Shown here: positions 24,822-35,763 of the stretch, piece after piece
How the letters are laid out: every line of letters begins with the position of its first letter
Position numbering within the stretch: the stretch's first letter is position 1
Source: Bacteroidales bacterium
GTDB taxonomy: Bacteria > Bacteroidota > Bacteroidia > Bacteroidales > Muribaculaceae
Assembly: GCA_910575615.1 (NCBI GenBank)
Contig: CAJTEX010000021.1
Coordinates: 1-50,148 of the forward strand
Direction: 5' to 3'
DNA: 50,148 bases
The notes under the pieces: model-generated
Told to the model about the DNA's origin: nothing
Database searches by the model: none
What the model saw: only the letters and a program-made list of their open reading frames with translations
Program-made: the position numbers and the translations under genes

Positions 24822-26078
24822 GTGCTTGATTTTCTTAAACGGATAATGGCCCTGGTGGCGATGCTGCTGGCTTGGGCACTCGGACTCGGAGCGGAGCAGA
24901 CCGCCCCCCGCGTGTCGTTGCTCACAGTCTCCCCCGGCCCGCTGGTGTATGAGCTTGACGGCCACACCGCCATGCGTTTCCAGTCTCCAGGCGGCCAGGA
25001 CTACGTGGTCAACTGGGGTGTCTTCGATTTCAGCGCCCCCAACTTCCTCTACCGCTTCGTCAAAGGGGAGACCGACTATATGGCGTGGCCATTCCCCTTT
25101 GAGACATTCATGGAGGAATACCGCCGCCAGGGACGCGAGGTCACAGAGCAGGTGCTCGACCTCACCCCCGCACAGGCTCGCCGCCTTGAGGCCCTTGTGG
25201 CCCATAACCTGCGGCCCGAAAACCGCACATACCGTTACAACTACATCTACGACAACTGCGCCACTCGTCCGCTGGCGTTCATACAGGCCGCCGTCGACCG
25301 TCCGGTCGAGATTCCCGACTTCAAGGGATTCAGGTACGGCGAGACCGGAATCACAGACACCCCGGGCCTACATACCTTCCGCCAGGAGATGGCGCGCGCC
25401 CATGCTGACTATCCCTGGTATCAGTTTGGCATCGACCTCGCACTGGGCAGCGGACTCGACAAGGAAATCACCCCGAAGGAGCGCACCTACTCCCCTCTTT
25501 ACCTGAAAGAGGCATTGAGACGCGCGAAATATATCGGCTCCAATGGAGAAAAACGCCAACTGGTGAAATCCACCGCCGTGATTCTACCGGCGCGCGGCAG
25601 GGTAACCGAAAGCCCCACACCCGCGTGGCTTTCTCCGATAGCCGTCACCCTGGCGGTGATGCTGCTCTCCATGTGGATAGCAATCAGCGACATACGTCAC
25701 AAACGGATTTCACGCTGGTATGACTCGCTGACATACGGATGCTTTTTCATTGTCAGCCTGCTGCTGACATTCCTGATATTCATCAGTGTCCACGAAGCCA
25801 CATCCCCCAACTGGCTATATCTTTGGCTCAACCCGCTTACAGCCATCCCCGCCGCGCTGGTGTGGATAAAAAGTTGCGGACGCGTAGTATATTGCTACCA
25901 TATTTGTAACTTTGTGGCACTGTTTTTGCTGTTGGCAATCGGAATCATCGGCATACAGGCCCTAAACACCGCCTTCTACCCGTTGATTCTGGCAGATATG
26001 GCGCTGTCAGCCCGTCATCTGCTCATCCGCCGAGCCGACAAAGCGAAAAAAACGACTGAAACAACTACAACCGAATAA
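24822..26078 (+). CDS. DUF4105 (Lnb-like N-terminal) membrane protein
   Basis: 418 residues. The GTG at 24822 gives an N-terminus with positive charges and a hydrophobic leader; the ATG at 24846 would lose the charges. The periplasmic part (about 30-260) has the DUF4105 signatures: LVYELDGHTAMRF, VVNWGVFDFSAPNFLYRFVKG, and YNYIYDNCATRPL with its conserved Cys and Asn. Residues about 265-400 form four or five membrane spans. DUF4105 is related to lipoprotein N-acyltransferase Lnb, so lipid acyl transfer is possible but unproven. The PafA-like gene starts 6 bp later. Confidence 0.85.
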   Translation: MLDFLKRIMALVAMLLAWALGLGAEQTAPRVSLLTVSPGPLVYELDGHTAMRFQSPGGQDYVVNWGVFDFSAPNFLYRFVKGETDYMAWPFPFETFMEEYRRQGREVTEQVLDLTPAQARRLEALVAHNLRPENRTYRYNYIYDNCATRPLAFIQAAVDRPVEIPDFKGFRYGETGITDTPGLHTFRQEMARAHADYPWYQFGIDLALGSGLDKEITPKERTYSPLYLKEALRRAKYIGSNGEKRQLVKSTAVILPARGRVTESPTPAWLSPIAVTLAVMLLSMWIAISDIRHKRISRWYDSLTYGCFFIVSLLLTFLIFISVHEATSPNWLYLWLNPLTAIPAALVWIKSCGRVVYCYHICNFVALFLLLAIGIIGIQALNTAFYPLILADMALSARHLLIRRADKAKKTTETTTTE

Positions 26079-26084
26079 AACGAC

Positions 26085-27692
26085 GTGGCAAAAAACCTGC
26101 CGACATTCAGCCGCAACAGCCTGGCAGCCCTCATCCTGGGGGCCTCTGCCGCCATGCCCGGTTTCGCACAGGAACTGCCCCAGCGTCCGCAGCTCGTGGT
26201 CGGGATTGTCGTCGAGGGACTCTCGGACGACTATCTCGAACTGCTACGCAGCCATTTCGGAGCCAACGGTTTCCGTCGGCTCGCCGACAAAGGTGTGACC
26301 ATCCGCGACGTTGACTTCGGCACCCCCCTTGACGGAGCGGCCTCCACCGCCCTGCTCTTCACCGGCGCGTCACCGGCAGTCAATGGTGTCGGCTCCGCCA
26401 CCATCTACGACCGCGAGAGCCGCCGCCCTCAGGCCACCCTCCACGACGAGGCCACCATAGGCAACTTCACCTCGGAGACCCTGTCGCCAGTCCTGTTGGG
26501 CGCGTCGACCCTCTCCGACGAGCTGCGCATCGCCTCAGGCGGCCTCGGCTACGCATACTCCATTGCCGCAGACCCCGCCGAGGCCATCATTATGGCCGGA
26601 CATGCGGGAAACTCGGCATTCTGGATAAACGACCTGACAGGCAAATGGGCAACCACCACCTTCTACCGCGACCTGCCCCAGAAGCCCCAGGAGGTCAACC
26701 ACCGCAACGCTCTTGAATACCGCCTCGACACCCTCCAGTGGGTGCCACTGATGGCCATCGAGCGCTACCCCGATCTGCCGTCATACAAGAAAGCATACCC
26801 ATTCAGGCATACATTTCCCCGTAGCGACAAAAACCGTTTCAGGGCCTACAAAGCCTCTGCCGCGGCCAACTCCGACATCGCATCGATGGCGGTCGACTAT
26901 CTCCGCACGATGCCCCTTGGGAAACGCGACGTGACCGACATGCTCGCGCTGTCGTTCTCGCTCGACCCCTATCCCTATTCACGCGACGCCGACAGCCGTC
27001 CAGAACTGATGGACAGCTACCTGCGCCTGGACCGCGACCTGGGCCGCATATTCGACGCCATCGACGCGGCAGGCCCGGGGATGGACAATACACTTGTCTT
27101 TGTCACCGGCACACCCCTGACAAGACGCCAGCGCCGCGACGATGAGAAATGGGCCATACCCTACGGAGAATTCTCATCCCGCAAAGCCGTCTCGCTGCTC
27201 AACATGTACCTGATGGCCATCCACGGCAACGGCGAATGGGTGTCAGGCTACCACGACAGCCAGCTGTTTCTCAACCACAAACTCATAAAGGAGCGCGGCA
27301 AGGAGCTTGCCGACATACGCACCGAAGCCGCCCGCTTCCTTGAGAGGATGAGCGGCGTGAGCCATGCCTGGACCCTCGACGAAGTGCTGTCGCGCCAGGC
27401 ATCTGAAAACCCCGAGGCTTTCCGCCGCAACATTGTGGCAGCCACCGCCGGGGATGTCTTCATCGCCATAGCTCCCGGCTGGCAGGAAATCGACGACGAC
27501 TCAGACACCGAAGCCCCGGTGACGGTGAGCCGCGCAGTCGCCTCCACCGCCCCGGCTTTCATCCTCGCGCCACAGGTGGCCCCGAGGGAAATCTCAGCCC
27601 CGGTCGACGCGCGGGCAATCGCCCCCACAGTCTGCCGCCTGCTGCGCATCCGCTCCCCCAACGGAGCATCGCTTCCTCCCCTGCGCCTGTGA
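26085..27692 (+). CDS. PafA-like alkaline phosphatase superfamily protein, probably inactive
   Basis: 535 residues with a signal peptide ending near GFAQE; GTG start. Overall layout matches Bacteroidota PafA phosphatases: QLVVGIVVEGLSDDYLELL, FTGASPAVNGV, DSYLRLDRDLGRIFDAID, and SRKAVSLLNMYLMAIHGNGEWV. However the catalytic sites look lost: the first metal Asp of the VVGIVVDQ block is Glu, the block holding the nucleophilic Thr reads LDGAAST, the DYxGH metal site reads DPYPYSR, and the ADHG metal site reads VTGTP. I infer a pseudoenzyme with a binding or scaffold role. It sits between DUF4105 and SecA. Confidence 0.75.
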   Translation: MAKNLPTFSRNSLAALILGASAAMPGFAQELPQRPQLVVGIVVEGLSDDYLELLRSHFGANGFRRLADKGVTIRDVDFGTPLDGAASTALLFTGASPAVNGVGSATIYDRESRRPQATLHDEATIGNFTSETLSPVLLGASTLSDELRIASGGLGYAYSIAADPAEAIIMAGHAGNSAFWINDLTGKWATTTFYRDLPQKPQEVNHRNALEYRLDTLQWVPLMAIERYPDLPSYKKAYPFRHTFPRSDKNRFRAYKASAAANSDIASMAVDYLRTMPLGKRDVTDMLALSFSLDPYPYSRDADSRPELMDSYLRLDRDLGRIFDAIDAAGPGMDNTLVFVTGTPLTRRQRRDDEKWAIPYGEFSSRKAVSLLNMYLMAIHGNGEWVSGYHDSQLFLNHKLIKERGKELADIRTEAARFLERMSGVSHAWTLDEVLSRQASENPEAFRRNIVAATAGDVFIAIAPGWQEIDDDSDTEAPVTVSRAVASTAPAFILAPQVAPREISAPVDARAIAPTVCRLLRIRSPNGASLPPLRL

Positions 27693-27782
27693 ACCGCTCG
27701 GGGATTTGCGCGTTATATCAACTGACGCGTCACACCATCTTTTCATCATCCAATACAAAACACCCCCAACCATAATCATTTT

Positions 27783-30700
27783 ATGTCACTGACCACATTC
27801 CTGAGCAAGATTTTCGGCAACAAGTCGCAGCGCGACCTAAAGGAAATCAAGCCCACAATAGATAAAATCAATGCTATCGGCCCCACACTCAAAGGGCTGT
27901 CAAACGATGAGCTGCGAGGCAAAATCGACGAGGTGCGCGCCGATCTGGCCGCCTCCACCAAGGATGACCAGGAAGCTATAACCTCCCTGAAAGAGAAAAT
28001 CGAGGAACTCCCCTTCGACGAACGCCAGCCCCTCTGGGACGAAATCGACCAGCACGAGAAGAAGATACTCGACACTCTTGAGGACAAACTCAACGAACAC
28101 CTCCCCATCGTGTTCGCCACAATGCGCGAGACCGCTGCCCGTTTCGCCGCCAACGAGACAATCGAAGTGACCGCCACAGACCTCGACCGCAAGCTGGCTG
28201 TCGAGGGACGCGAGTTTGTCACCATCGACGGCGACAAGGCCATCTGGAAAAACAAGTGGATGGCTGGCGGAAACGAAATCACCTGGGACATGATCCACTA
28301 CGACGTGCAGCTCATCGGCGGCGTGGTGCTCCACTCCGGCAAAATCGCCGAGATGGCCACCGGTGAGGGTAAGACCCTCGTGGCCACACTGCCCGTGTTC
28401 CTCCGCTCGCTGTCACGCCGCGGCGTGCATGTGGTTACCGTCAACGACTACCTCTCCAAACGAGACTCAGAGTGGATGGGCCCGCTCTACATGTTCCACG
28501 GTTCGACGGTCGACTGCATCGACAAGCACCGCCCCAACACCCGGGAGCGCCGCAACGCCTATGAATGTGACATCACCTTCGGAACCAACAACGAGTTTGG
28601 TTTCGACTACCTGCGCGACAACATGGCCATGGCCCCTGAAGACATGGTACAGCGCAAGCACTACTACGCCATCGTCGACGAGGTCGACTCGGTGCTTATC
28701 GACGACGCCCGTACCCCCCTCATCATCTCCGGTCCTGTCCCCAAAGGTGAAGACCAGCTCTTCAACGACTACAAGCCCAACGTGGAGAAGGTATTCCAGG
28801 CCCAGCGCAAACTGGTGACCCAGATTCTCGCCGAGGCCAAACAGAAGATAGCATCAGAAGACAAAGAGACCCGCAAAGAAGGGGAACTCCTGCTGTTCCG
28901 CGCCTTCAAGGGTCTGCCCAAATATGGCCCGCTGATCAAGTTCCTCAGCGAAGAGGGCATGAAGAACGCCCTGCTCAAGACCGAGGCCTACTATCTCCAG
29001 GACAACTCCCGCGAGATGCCCAAGGTCACCGACCCCCTATTCTTCGTCATCGACGAGAAAAACCGCTCGGTGGAGCTGACCGACAAAGGTTTCGACGTGC
29101 TGACCGACCGCAACCAGGATCCCCAGTTCTTCGTGCTTCCCGACATTGCCGCCAAGCTCTCTGAGCTGGAGAATGTAGCCGACATCTCTGAGCGCCAGCA
29201 GCTCAAGGATGAGGCGATGGCCGACTACGCCATCAAGTCTGAGCGCGTCCACACCGTCACCCAGCTCCTCAAGGCATACACCCTCTTCGAGAAAGACAAC
29301 GAATATGTCATCGACGATGGCAAAATCAAGATTGTCGACGAGCAGACCGGCCGTATCATGGAGGGACGACGTTACAGCGACGGCCTCCACCAGGCCATCG
29401 AGGCAAAGGAGGGTGTGAAGGTAGAGGCCGCCACCCAGACCTTCGCCACCATCACGCTGCAGAATTACTTCCGCATGTACCACAAGCTGGCCGGTATGAC
29501 CGGTACGGCAGAGACCGAGGCAGGTGAGTTGTGGGACATCTACAAGCTCGACGTGGTGACCATCCCGACCAACCGCCCCGTGGCCCGCTTCGACCTTGAA
29601 GACCGTGTCTACAAGACCAAGAAAGAGAAATACGCCGCCGTGATCGAGGAAATCGTAAGACTCCGCGACGCGGGCCGTCCGGTGCTGGTCGGCACCACCT
29701 CCGTGGAGATTTCCGAGCTGCTCAAACGAATGCTCGACATGCGCAAGATTGACTGCCAGGTGCTCAACGCCAAGCTCCACCAGAAGGAGGCGCAGGTCGT
29801 GGCCCTGGCCGGACGCGCCGGCACCGTCACCATCGCCACCAACATGGCCGGACGTGGTACTGACATCAAGCTCACTCCCGAAGTCAAGGAGGCCGGAGGT
29901 CTCGCCATCATCGGCACAGAGCGTCACGAAAGCCGCCGCGTCGACCGCCAGCTGCGAGGCCGTTCGGGCCGTCAGGGCGACCCCGGCTCATCGGTGTTCT
30001 ATGTCTCATTCGAGGATCAGCTGATGCGTCTGTTCGCCACCGACCGCGTGATGAAGATGCTCGACACCCTCGGACTCAAAGAGGGGGAGATGATTGAGAG
30101 CCGCATGGTCACAAAAGCAATCGAGAACGCCCAGAAACGCGTGGAGGAGAACAACTTCGGCATCCGCAAGCGTCTGCTCGAATATGATGACGTGATGAAC
30201 AAGCAGCGCACCTACATCTACAACCGCCGCCATCACGCCCTCCTCGGCGAACGTGTCGGAATCGACATCGCCAACATGATATATGACCTGGTCGAGAATC
30301 TCGTCCAGAGCTACGATCAGCCCACCGATTTCGACGAGCTGTCGCTCGAACTGATGCGCATACTCACCATCGAGGCACCTTTCACCGAGAAGGAATTCCA
30401 GAGCCTCAGCCGCGAGGAGAAGACCGAGCGCATCGTGGCAGCCGTAAACGAGAACCTTGACCGCCGCAGCGAGCGCATCATCGAGATGGCAATGCCTGTT
30501 GTCAAGGATTGGGTCGAGAACCGTGGAGCCAAGGGCAAGATAATGGTGCCCATCACCGATGGCAAGCGCATCTTCAACCTCGGCGTAGACATCCTGGAGG
30601 CTTACAACTCGGGATGCAAGAACATCGTCAAGGAATGGCACAAGGGTGTGTTGCTCGTCACCATCGACGAGTTGTGGAAAGAACACCTGCGCGAACTCGA

Positions 30701-31247
30701 CGAACTGCGCCAGAGCGTGCAGAACGCATCTTACGAGCAGAAAGACCCGCTGGTAATCTACAAGGTGGAGTCGTTCCACCTCTTCGAGAACATGCTCAAC
30801 AACCTCAACACCAAGGCCCTGTCGGCCCTGATGAGAGGTCAGATATTCGTTCAGCAGCGTCCGGCAGCAACCACCGCCGCGACCCCCTCCACCGCCTCGG
30901 CCACCCTTGAAAGCGAACGCCGCAAGGCCGCGATGACTGACGAGGAGAAGAAAGCCGCCGCAGAGAAAGCCCTCGCTGAGGCAGAGGCCCGTCTGCGCGC
31001 CGCCCGCGCCCAGCGTCCGGAACTGAAGACCGCCACGCCCTCTCGCCAGAACGACTACTCCCAGTACAAGGCCACCAAGGAAGGGCTGCCCGGCGAGAAC
31101 GCCCAGCGAGCAGCTGCCGCCGGGGCCGGAGCTGCGGCCCACCGCCGTCCCGAGCCCGTCAAGGCAACACCCAAGGTCGGACGCAACGAGCCCTGCCCCT
31201 GCGGTTCAGGTAAAAAATACAAGAACTGCTGCGGCAAAGGTGAATAA
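27783..31247 (+). CDS. secA: preprotein translocase ATPase SecA
   Basis: 1154 residues. Walker A is [11 protein letters not shown], the DEAD-like Walker B is [11 protein letters not shown], and [20 protein letters not shown] lies in the second nucleotide-binding domain. The C-terminus is a zinc-binding SEC-C tail: [13 protein letters not shown], which contacts SecB or lipid. It is longer than E. coli SecA (about 900) because of insertions around residues 320-400 and an Ala-rich linker near 1030-1130, both usual in Bacteroidota. It drives export of unfolded proteins through SecYEG. It follows the PafA-like gene by 90 bp. Confidence 0.97.
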   Translation: MSLTTFLSKIFGNKSQRDLKEIKPTIDKINAIGPTLKGLSNDELRGKIDEVRADLAASTKDDQEAITSLKEKIEELPFDERQPLWDEIDQHEKKILDTLEDKLNEHLPIVFATMRETAARFAANETIEVTATDLDRKLAVEGREFVTIDGDKAIWKNKWMAGGNEITWDMIHYDVQLIGGVVLHSGKIAEMATGEGKTLVATLPVFLRSLSRRGVHVVTVNDYLSKRDSEWMGPLYMFHGSTVDCIDKHRPNTRERRNAYECDITFGTNNEFGFDYLRDNMAMAPEDMVQRKHYYAIVDEVDSVLIDDARTPLIISGPVPKGEDQLFNDYKPNVEKVFQAQRKLVTQILAEAKQKIASEDKETRKEGELLLFRAFKGLPKYGPLIKFLSEEGMKNALLKTEAYYLQDNSREMPKVTDPLFFVIDEKNRSVELTDKGFDVLTDRNQDPQFFVLPDIAAKLSELENVADISERQQLKDEAMADYAIKSERVHTVTQLLKAYTLFEKDNEYVIDDGKIKIVDEQTGRIMEGRRYSDGLHQAIEAKEGVKVEAATQTFATITLQNYFRMYHKLAGMTGTAETEAGELWDIYKLDVVTIPTNRPVARFDLEDRVYKTKKEKYAAVIEEIVRLRDAGRPVLVGTTSVEISELLKRMLDMRKIDCQVLNAKLHQKEAQVVALAGRAGTVTIATNMAGRGTDIKLTPEVKEAGGLAIIGTERHESRRVDRQLRGRSGRQGDPGSSVFYVSFEDQLMRLFATDRVMKMLDTLGLKEGEMIESRMVTKAIENAQKRVEENNFGIRKRLLEYDDVMNKQRTYIYNRRHHALLGERVGIDIANMIYDLVENLVQSYDQPTDFDELSLELMRILTIEAPFTEKEFQSLSREEKTERIVAAVNENLDRRSERIIEMAMPVVKDWVENRGAKGKIMVPITDGKRIFNLGVDILEAYNSGCKNIVKEWHKGVLLVTIDELWKEHLRELDELRQSVQNASYEQKDPLVIYKVESFHLFENMLNNLNTKALSALMRGQIFVQQRPAATTAATPSTASATLESERRKAAMTDEEKKAAAEKALAEAEARLRAARAQRPELKTATPSRQNDYSQYKATKEGLPGENAQRAAAAGAGAAAHRRPEPVKATPKVGRNEPCPCGSGKKYKNCCGKGE

Positions 31248-31272
31248 TCCCGGCATCTAAATCCGATTGCTA

Positions 31273-32616
31273 ATGGATAACAACAATAACAATCCGACAC
31301 CGCAACCCGGCTCGGAGTCGCTCAACGAGCGGCTCCGCCGAGCCGCGGAGATGGCGCGCCGCAACATGGCGGCCGAGAACACTCCGCCAACACGACCCGT
31401 GGAGGCCCCGCGTCAGCAACCGGCTACCCCTCCGAGGCCCGCAGCCCCGCAACGGCCCAGCGTCGAAACACCCAAGCCTGCCGCGCCGGCGCCTTCCCCC
31501 GCCTACCTGCCGCCTCAGGCCAATCCCCCTTACACCCCACCGCGACAGCAACCGGCCCAGCAACAACCGCCGCAACGGTTTTTCGAACCGGAGCAGCAAA
31601 CACGGCAGGAGGCACCACAGCAGCCGCCCATGCCGCCGCATCAGCCGCCACGCGACTATCCTCGCCACCAAGCTCCCGGACGGCAACAACCGGCCCCGGT
31701 GTCAAAGCCTGCGAAGAACAAGAAGACAATGATGATAATAATCATCCTTGCTGTGCTTCTCGGCCTCGCCATACTCGCCGTGGTGTTGCTCTCAGCCAAG
31801 AACTCCTCCGAGATGGCTGCCCAGCAGCAGCAAATCGAGCAGCTGCAGCTCCAGAACGAGCAAATCCAGCTCGCCAACGAGTATGAGAGCCTCAACAACG
31901 AGTTCGCCCAGTATGAAAACCAGACCTCGCTGTTGGCCAACGACTCGATTGTGCAGAAATACACCGCGGCCCGCGCCCAGGTTGAGAAGCTCCTTGACGA
32001 GCTGAAAAACGAGAAAAGCAAATCCGCGGCCCAGATTGCCAAGCTCAAAGGTGAAATCGAGACCTTGAAAGCTATCCTCCGCACCTATGTGGAGCAAATC
32101 AACGAGCTGCAGAAAGAAAACCAGTCGCTCCGCACTGAGAACGAGGAGGTCAAGGCCCAGAACTCACAGCTCACCCAGACCGTGCAGTCTGTGCAGGCCA
32201 CCAACCAGCACCTGAGCGAACGGATGACATTGGCCGAAAAGCTCAATGTGACCGGAGTCAACCTCATCCCTCTCAACAAGAAAGGGAAAAAAGAGAAGAA
32301 TGTCACCAAGGCACGTCAGCTTGAAGTGACCTTCACCATCCCCCAGAACAACTCCACACCCGTCGGCGAGAAGACCATCTACCTGCGCATAACATCGCCC
32401 GAGGGAGACCTGCTCGGCAACGCCGGATCATTCAGCTTCGAGGGAGCCAGCCTCCAGGCCACAGCCCGCAAGACCATCGAATATCAGGGAGAGGAAATAG
32501 GCGGCATCAAAATCTACTGGGATGTAAACGCCACCCTCACCCCCGGCGACTACACTGTCGAGTTATTCGCCGACAACTACCGACTGGCCTCACGCCGCTT
32601 CACCCTCAAGAAATAG
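31273..32616 (+). CDS. single-span membrane protein with Pro-rich head, coiled coil and beta domain
   Basis: 447 residues from the ATG at 31273. Residues about 25-145 are Pro/Gln-rich and disordered on the cytoplasmic side. One membrane span follows at 153-175 (MMIIIILAVLLGLAILAVV). Residues about 180-320 form a long coiled coil of Glu/Gln/Lys heptads, and the last 110 form a beta domain (ARQLEVTFTIPQN to TVELFADNYRLASRRFTL). I do not recognise a named family; similar proteins are found near Bacteroidales cell-envelope genes. It follows secA by 25 bp and ends at a strong terminator, so the two may share a transcript. Confidence 0.8.
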   Translation: MDNNNNNPTPQPGSESLNERLRRAAEMARRNMAAENTPPTRPVEAPRQQPATPPRPAAPQRPSVETPKPAAPAPSPAYLPPQANPPYTPPRQQPAQQQPPQRFFEPEQQTRQEAPQQPPMPPHQPPRDYPRHQAPGRQQPAPVSKPAKNKKTMMIIIILAVLLGLAILAVVLLSAKNSSEMAAQQQQIEQLQLQNEQIQLANEYESLNNEFAQYENQTSLLANDSIVQKYTAARAQVEKLLDELKNEKSKSAAQIAKLKGEIETLKAILRTYVEQINELQKENQSLRTENEEVKAQNSQLTQTVQSVQATNQHLSERMTLAEKLNVTGVNLIPLNKKGKKEKNVTKARQLEVTFTIPQNNSTPVGEKTIYLRITSPEGDLLGNAGSFSFEGASLQATARKTIEYQGEEIGGIKIYWDVNATLTPGDYTVELFADNYRLASRRFTLKK

Positions 32617-32655
32617 TTCCCCCGACCTGCACAAGGTCACAGGTAACACCCCTGC

Positions 32656-32706
32656 AAACCGGGCGATGTGTCAAAATTAAATATTTTGTCACATCGCCCG
32701 GTTTTT
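32656..32706 (+). terminator. long-stem intrinsic terminator
   Basis: ACCGGGCGATGTG followed by TCAAAAT (from 32658) pairs with ATTTTGTCACATCGCCCGGT over about 20 bp with one mismatch, then TTTTT. It closes the secA transcript and may also act on the opposite strand. Confidence 0.85.
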
Positions 32707-32753
32707 ATGCCTGACGGAGAGGATGATATCAGAAGGGTTCAGATGGCAGGAAC

Positions 32754-33797
32754 CTAATCAACCGGTCTCGACAGGGACAATTGACTTGAATGCCGGCTGT
32801 TCAAGGCTTTCCCGAGTATGAGGAACGAAAGCCATCGGTTTCTTTTGATAAGCCCGACAATGTAATGGGTCTGCACGATGACGGCTATTGCCGCCAAAGG
32901 AGTTACGACGACATTATACAAGACCGGATTCATCCCGTCGAGATGCCCGACATATTTCGGAGGCAACTCGATCAGAACTGTGTTGAACATATAGACTGCG
33001 AGCGTCTCACTGCCCAACACTGCTATTTTACTCCAGTTGTTGCCGGAAGGTATCTTTGTCGACAGGTATTCAAACAAGAAAATCACGAAAAGGCTTCCTG
33101 ACAAACCTGACGCGAGCGCGACCAGACAGCCGTACACCTCCGTGTAATCAGACGAAGAGAAATTCAACACCGTCAATATCGGCGATAATCTCAACGTCTT
33201 GTAAACGTCCACGTCGAAAAGCGGCAGAAGCGACAGGAAAACTACGCCGGAGACAGCCGCTATTATTCCGGAGTGAGGTCTCACTCTCGGATATATGTTT
33301 CCAAGCTGAAGTCCGAACAGGAAGAAAGGCAACATCCTGCAAATCATGAAGTCAATTATGAACATACTGATTGCGAGCGAGACGACTGCCGCGACCGCCG
33401 TAGACTTGCATATTTTCTTTGCCGCATAATAAATGACAAAACATATAAACGCCGACTTGAGAAACCAGAACGCGCCTATATAGGAATGTATCATCGTCGA
33501 AAGACCTGACTTGACCAGCACCACGGCAGCAAGGGGAAGATAAAACACGACCGCCGGCAGGAGAAGCTGCCTGGCCTTTTTGAGCACAATCTCTTTCAGG
33601 CCCATATCCGCCACTGTCCCGGAAAAGAAACCGACGACAGTCATGAACAGTGGCATATGAAATGAATAAATAGCCAGAAAGATGCGGTTCTCCGTGAAAT
33701 CTCCTGTCTGGAAATACGCCAGCGCGTGTCCCCAGACAACCAGGAATATGGCAAAAAGCTTTACTGCATCGAAGACTATGTTTCGTTCTTTGACCAT
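32754..33797 (-). CDS. acyltransferase family 3 membrane protein
   Basis: 347 residues with about ten membrane spans. The N-terminus FDAVKLFAIFLVVWGHALAYF contains the conserved Asp and His of AT3/OafA-type acyltransferases, and SFHMPLFMTVVGFFSG is the second signature. These enzymes acylate cell-surface sugars. The gene is 11 bp downstream of the ArnT-like gene on the same strand, which suggests a shared glycan or lipid A substrate. Confidence 0.85.
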   Translation of the reverse strand: MVKERNIVFDAVKLFAIFLVVWGHALAYFQTGDFTENRIFLAIYSFHMPLFMTVVGFFSGTVADMGLKEIVLKKARQLLLPAVVFYLPLAAVVLVKSGLSTMIHSYIGAFWFLKSAFICFVIYYAAKKICKSTAVAAVVSLAISMFIIDFMICRMLPFFLFGLQLGNIYPRVRPHSGIIAAVSGVVFLSLLPLFDVDVYKTLRLSPILTVLNFSSSDYTEVYGCLVALASGLSGSLFVIFLFEYLSTKIPSGNNWSKIAVLGSETLAVYMFNTVLIELPPKYVGHLDGMNPVLYNVVVTPLAAIAVIVQTHYIVGLIKRNRWLSFLILGKALNSRHSSQLSLSRPVD

Positions 33798-33808
33798 GGA
33801 GTTGTCTT

Positions 33809-35623
33809 TCAGTTTCCGGGCACAGGGCCTTGCCGCGTAAAGCGGTAAAGACGGACGGTACGCCGCAGAACCGGGCGGGAGGAATCGTAGAGATGAGTGA
33901 AGCTGTAACCTTCCTGCTCGAAGCGGGGTAGGTAGATGGCCGACTCGGCCTCGGGTATCAGCAAATAGCCCTCGGCGGGTTTGTTTTTGACGAAGTTCTC
34001 GATTCGGTCGCCCAGATAGAAATTCAGCTCAAAGAAATGAACAGGGTCGCCGGCAGCGAATTCCGCCTCTTCGATGAATTCGTAGATGGTGCCGGAGGAG
34101 GCTGGAGCGATAGCATCTATCTCCATGGCTACGGGGCGTTGAGACTTTGCGTTCAACACTCGTGGCTGATACGCGCCGTCAAGAGCCATATAGAGACCGA
34201 AGGTCAAGAGGCAGATGGCGAACAGGCTGGCGTAATCAGCGCCTTTGTCGCGGCGCATGAATATGAACCATCCTATGGCGAGAATCGGAGGCAACGCCAC
34301 AAGCACCCATCCGAAGCCGTCAAGCCGGGCGACCTCCTCCATCATGGCTATGTTCTGGGCGGCATGACGGCCATGGAATATCGAGGTCGGGACTGCCCCG
34401 CATTTCACCATGACGAAAACTGCCGTCAGCAAAATCCCGGCAACCGCAAGAATCGACCCGTAGACCTTGATTGCTTTCGACTTGATGCTGACGAGCCATA
34501 TCATGTATTTCGCGAGGAAATAAGCGATGAACGGATAGATGGGCATCAGATAGACGCTTCTTTTGCTCTGCGGGAAGCAATAGAAGAGGAATATCACAAC
34601 CACGCAGACCGCAGAAAACAGGTCGACCGCGTCTGCCCTGCGTACGCGTCCGACAAGCCGCGACCAGACGGAGCCACTTCCGGATGCGCCTTCCCCTTTT
34701 GCTCCGTCGGGCAGTCCTGTGTCCGACCGAAGGGAGGAGGTTTTGCGAAGCCGCCTCCTGATTTTCCCGAAACTGAAGAGCGAAAGGATGACCAGCAGAA
34801 TCCAGGGGACATACCCCGCTATCAGGGTCACGAAATTGTAATGCCAGGGATTGACACATGAGTCATAGCTCATCGTGTTGGTCATACGGCCAAAATTCTC
34901 CTCCATAACGAGATCGAGGAATTCCTGCCCCCCGTCGAGCCACGCGGCGTAATACCAGCACAAAGGCAGTATGAAGGAGGCGAGCCCCCAGGCGGCAAGC
35001 AGCAGGAACGCCTTCAGGAATTTCTCTCCTCTCAGCAACAGGAATACTCCGAAGGCAAGACAGGGAATCAGCGAGCCGACAGGCCCTTTTGTCAGCGTGG
35101 CGCAGCTCATCAGCAATATCGCAAGCCACGGGACACCTTTCAATCCACGCTCATAATACCTGTAAAACAGATACAGCGTGCAGACCGTAAGGGCCGTCAG
35201 CACCATATCGACACGGCAGTTGGCGGCCGCCCGATGAAGTTCAAACGCCGTCAGGGATACAAACGCTGCCAGCAATGCGACCATCACGCCTTTCCTCCGG
35301 GCATAAAAAAGGAATCCGGCAAGCGTCATCGCTATCAAGGCAATCGCCGAAGGCAACCGCGAGGAGAACTCGCTGACAGCCCCGCCGGTCAACACGGAAC
35401 ATACCGCGACAGTCCAGTGGAAAAACGGCGGCTTGTAGGGAATCTCGCCGCCGTTGTTTCGCGGAAGGATCCAGTCGCCGCTATCCAGCATCGAATACGC
35501 GACGACGGCTTCCCTCGGCTCTCCTTTGGTATGGAAATCCGCGAGTCCGAGAAACGGAAGTATCGTGACACAGGCGACAATCAATAACAGCCAGAAAGCA
35601 TTGCGGGTGGTAAGGGTCTTCAT
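33809..35623 (-). CDS. ArnT-like glycosyltransferase (GT83/PMT family)
   Basis: 604 residues with 12 or more membrane spans. FHTKGEPREAVVAYSML near residue 31 is the catalytic acidic loop of polyprenol-phosphate-sugar transferases of the ArnT/PMT type, followed by DWILPRNNGGEIPYKPPFFHW. The soluble C-terminal part (about 510-600) is periplasmic. ArnT moves an aminosugar from undecaprenyl phosphate to lipid A; the donor used here is not known. It is divergent from the deacetylase gene and upstream of AT3. Confidence 0.85.
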   Translation of the reverse strand: MKTLTTRNAFWLLLIVACVTILPFLGLADFHTKGEPREAVVAYSMLDSGDWILPRNNGGEIPYKPPFFHWTVAVCSVLTGGAVSEFSSRLPSAIALIAMTLAGFLFYARRKGVMVALLAAFVSLTAFELHRAAANCRVDMVLTALTVCTLYLFYRYYERGLKGVPWLAILLMSCATLTKGPVGSLIPCLAFGVFLLLRGEKFLKAFLLLAAWGLASFILPLCWYYAAWLDGGQEFLDLVMEENFGRMTNTMSYDSCVNPWHYNFVTLIAGYVPWILLVILSLFSFGKIRRRLRKTSSLRSDTGLPDGAKGEGASGSGSVWSRLVGRVRRADAVDLFSAVCVVVIFLFYCFPQSKRSVYLMPIYPFIAYFLAKYMIWLVSIKSKAIKVYGSILAVAGILLTAVFVMVKCGAVPTSIFHGRHAAQNIAMMEEVARLDGFGWVLVALPPILAIGWFIFMRRDKGADYASLFAICLLTFGLYMALDGAYQPRVLNAKSQRPVAMEIDAIAPASSGTIYEFIEEAEFAAGDPVHFFELNFYLGDRIENFVKNKPAEGYLLIPEAESAIYLPRFEQEGYSFTHLYDSSRPVLRRTVRLYRFTRQGPVPGN

Positions 35624-35712
35624 AAGGATAAGGGATTCTCATAGAGAGCGGACAACGGCAACCGGCCTCCGAAGAGGAGGTGACACGCTGTTAACTTTTT
35701 ATTAAGTTTACG

Positions 35713-35720
35713 CAAAGTTA
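35713..35720 (-). promoter_or_regulatory. -7 box for the ArnT-like gene
   Basis: TAACTTTG on the minus strand, about 90 bp before the ATG at 35623; no clear -33 partner. Confidence 0.45.
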
Positions 35721-35763
35721 CGAATTTCCATCCTTATCCCTACACAGTTAGCCCAAAAATATG

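Noticed and set aside
25907-25914. TAACTTTG inside the DUF4105 gene as a promoter for the PafA-like gene
   Set aside because: It lies in coding sequence about 170 bp upstream with no clear -33 element; possible but not supported enough to list.
28363-30910. Long open frames antisense to or out of phase with secA
   Set aside because: They are by-products of GC-rich codon use in secA and do not resemble proteins.
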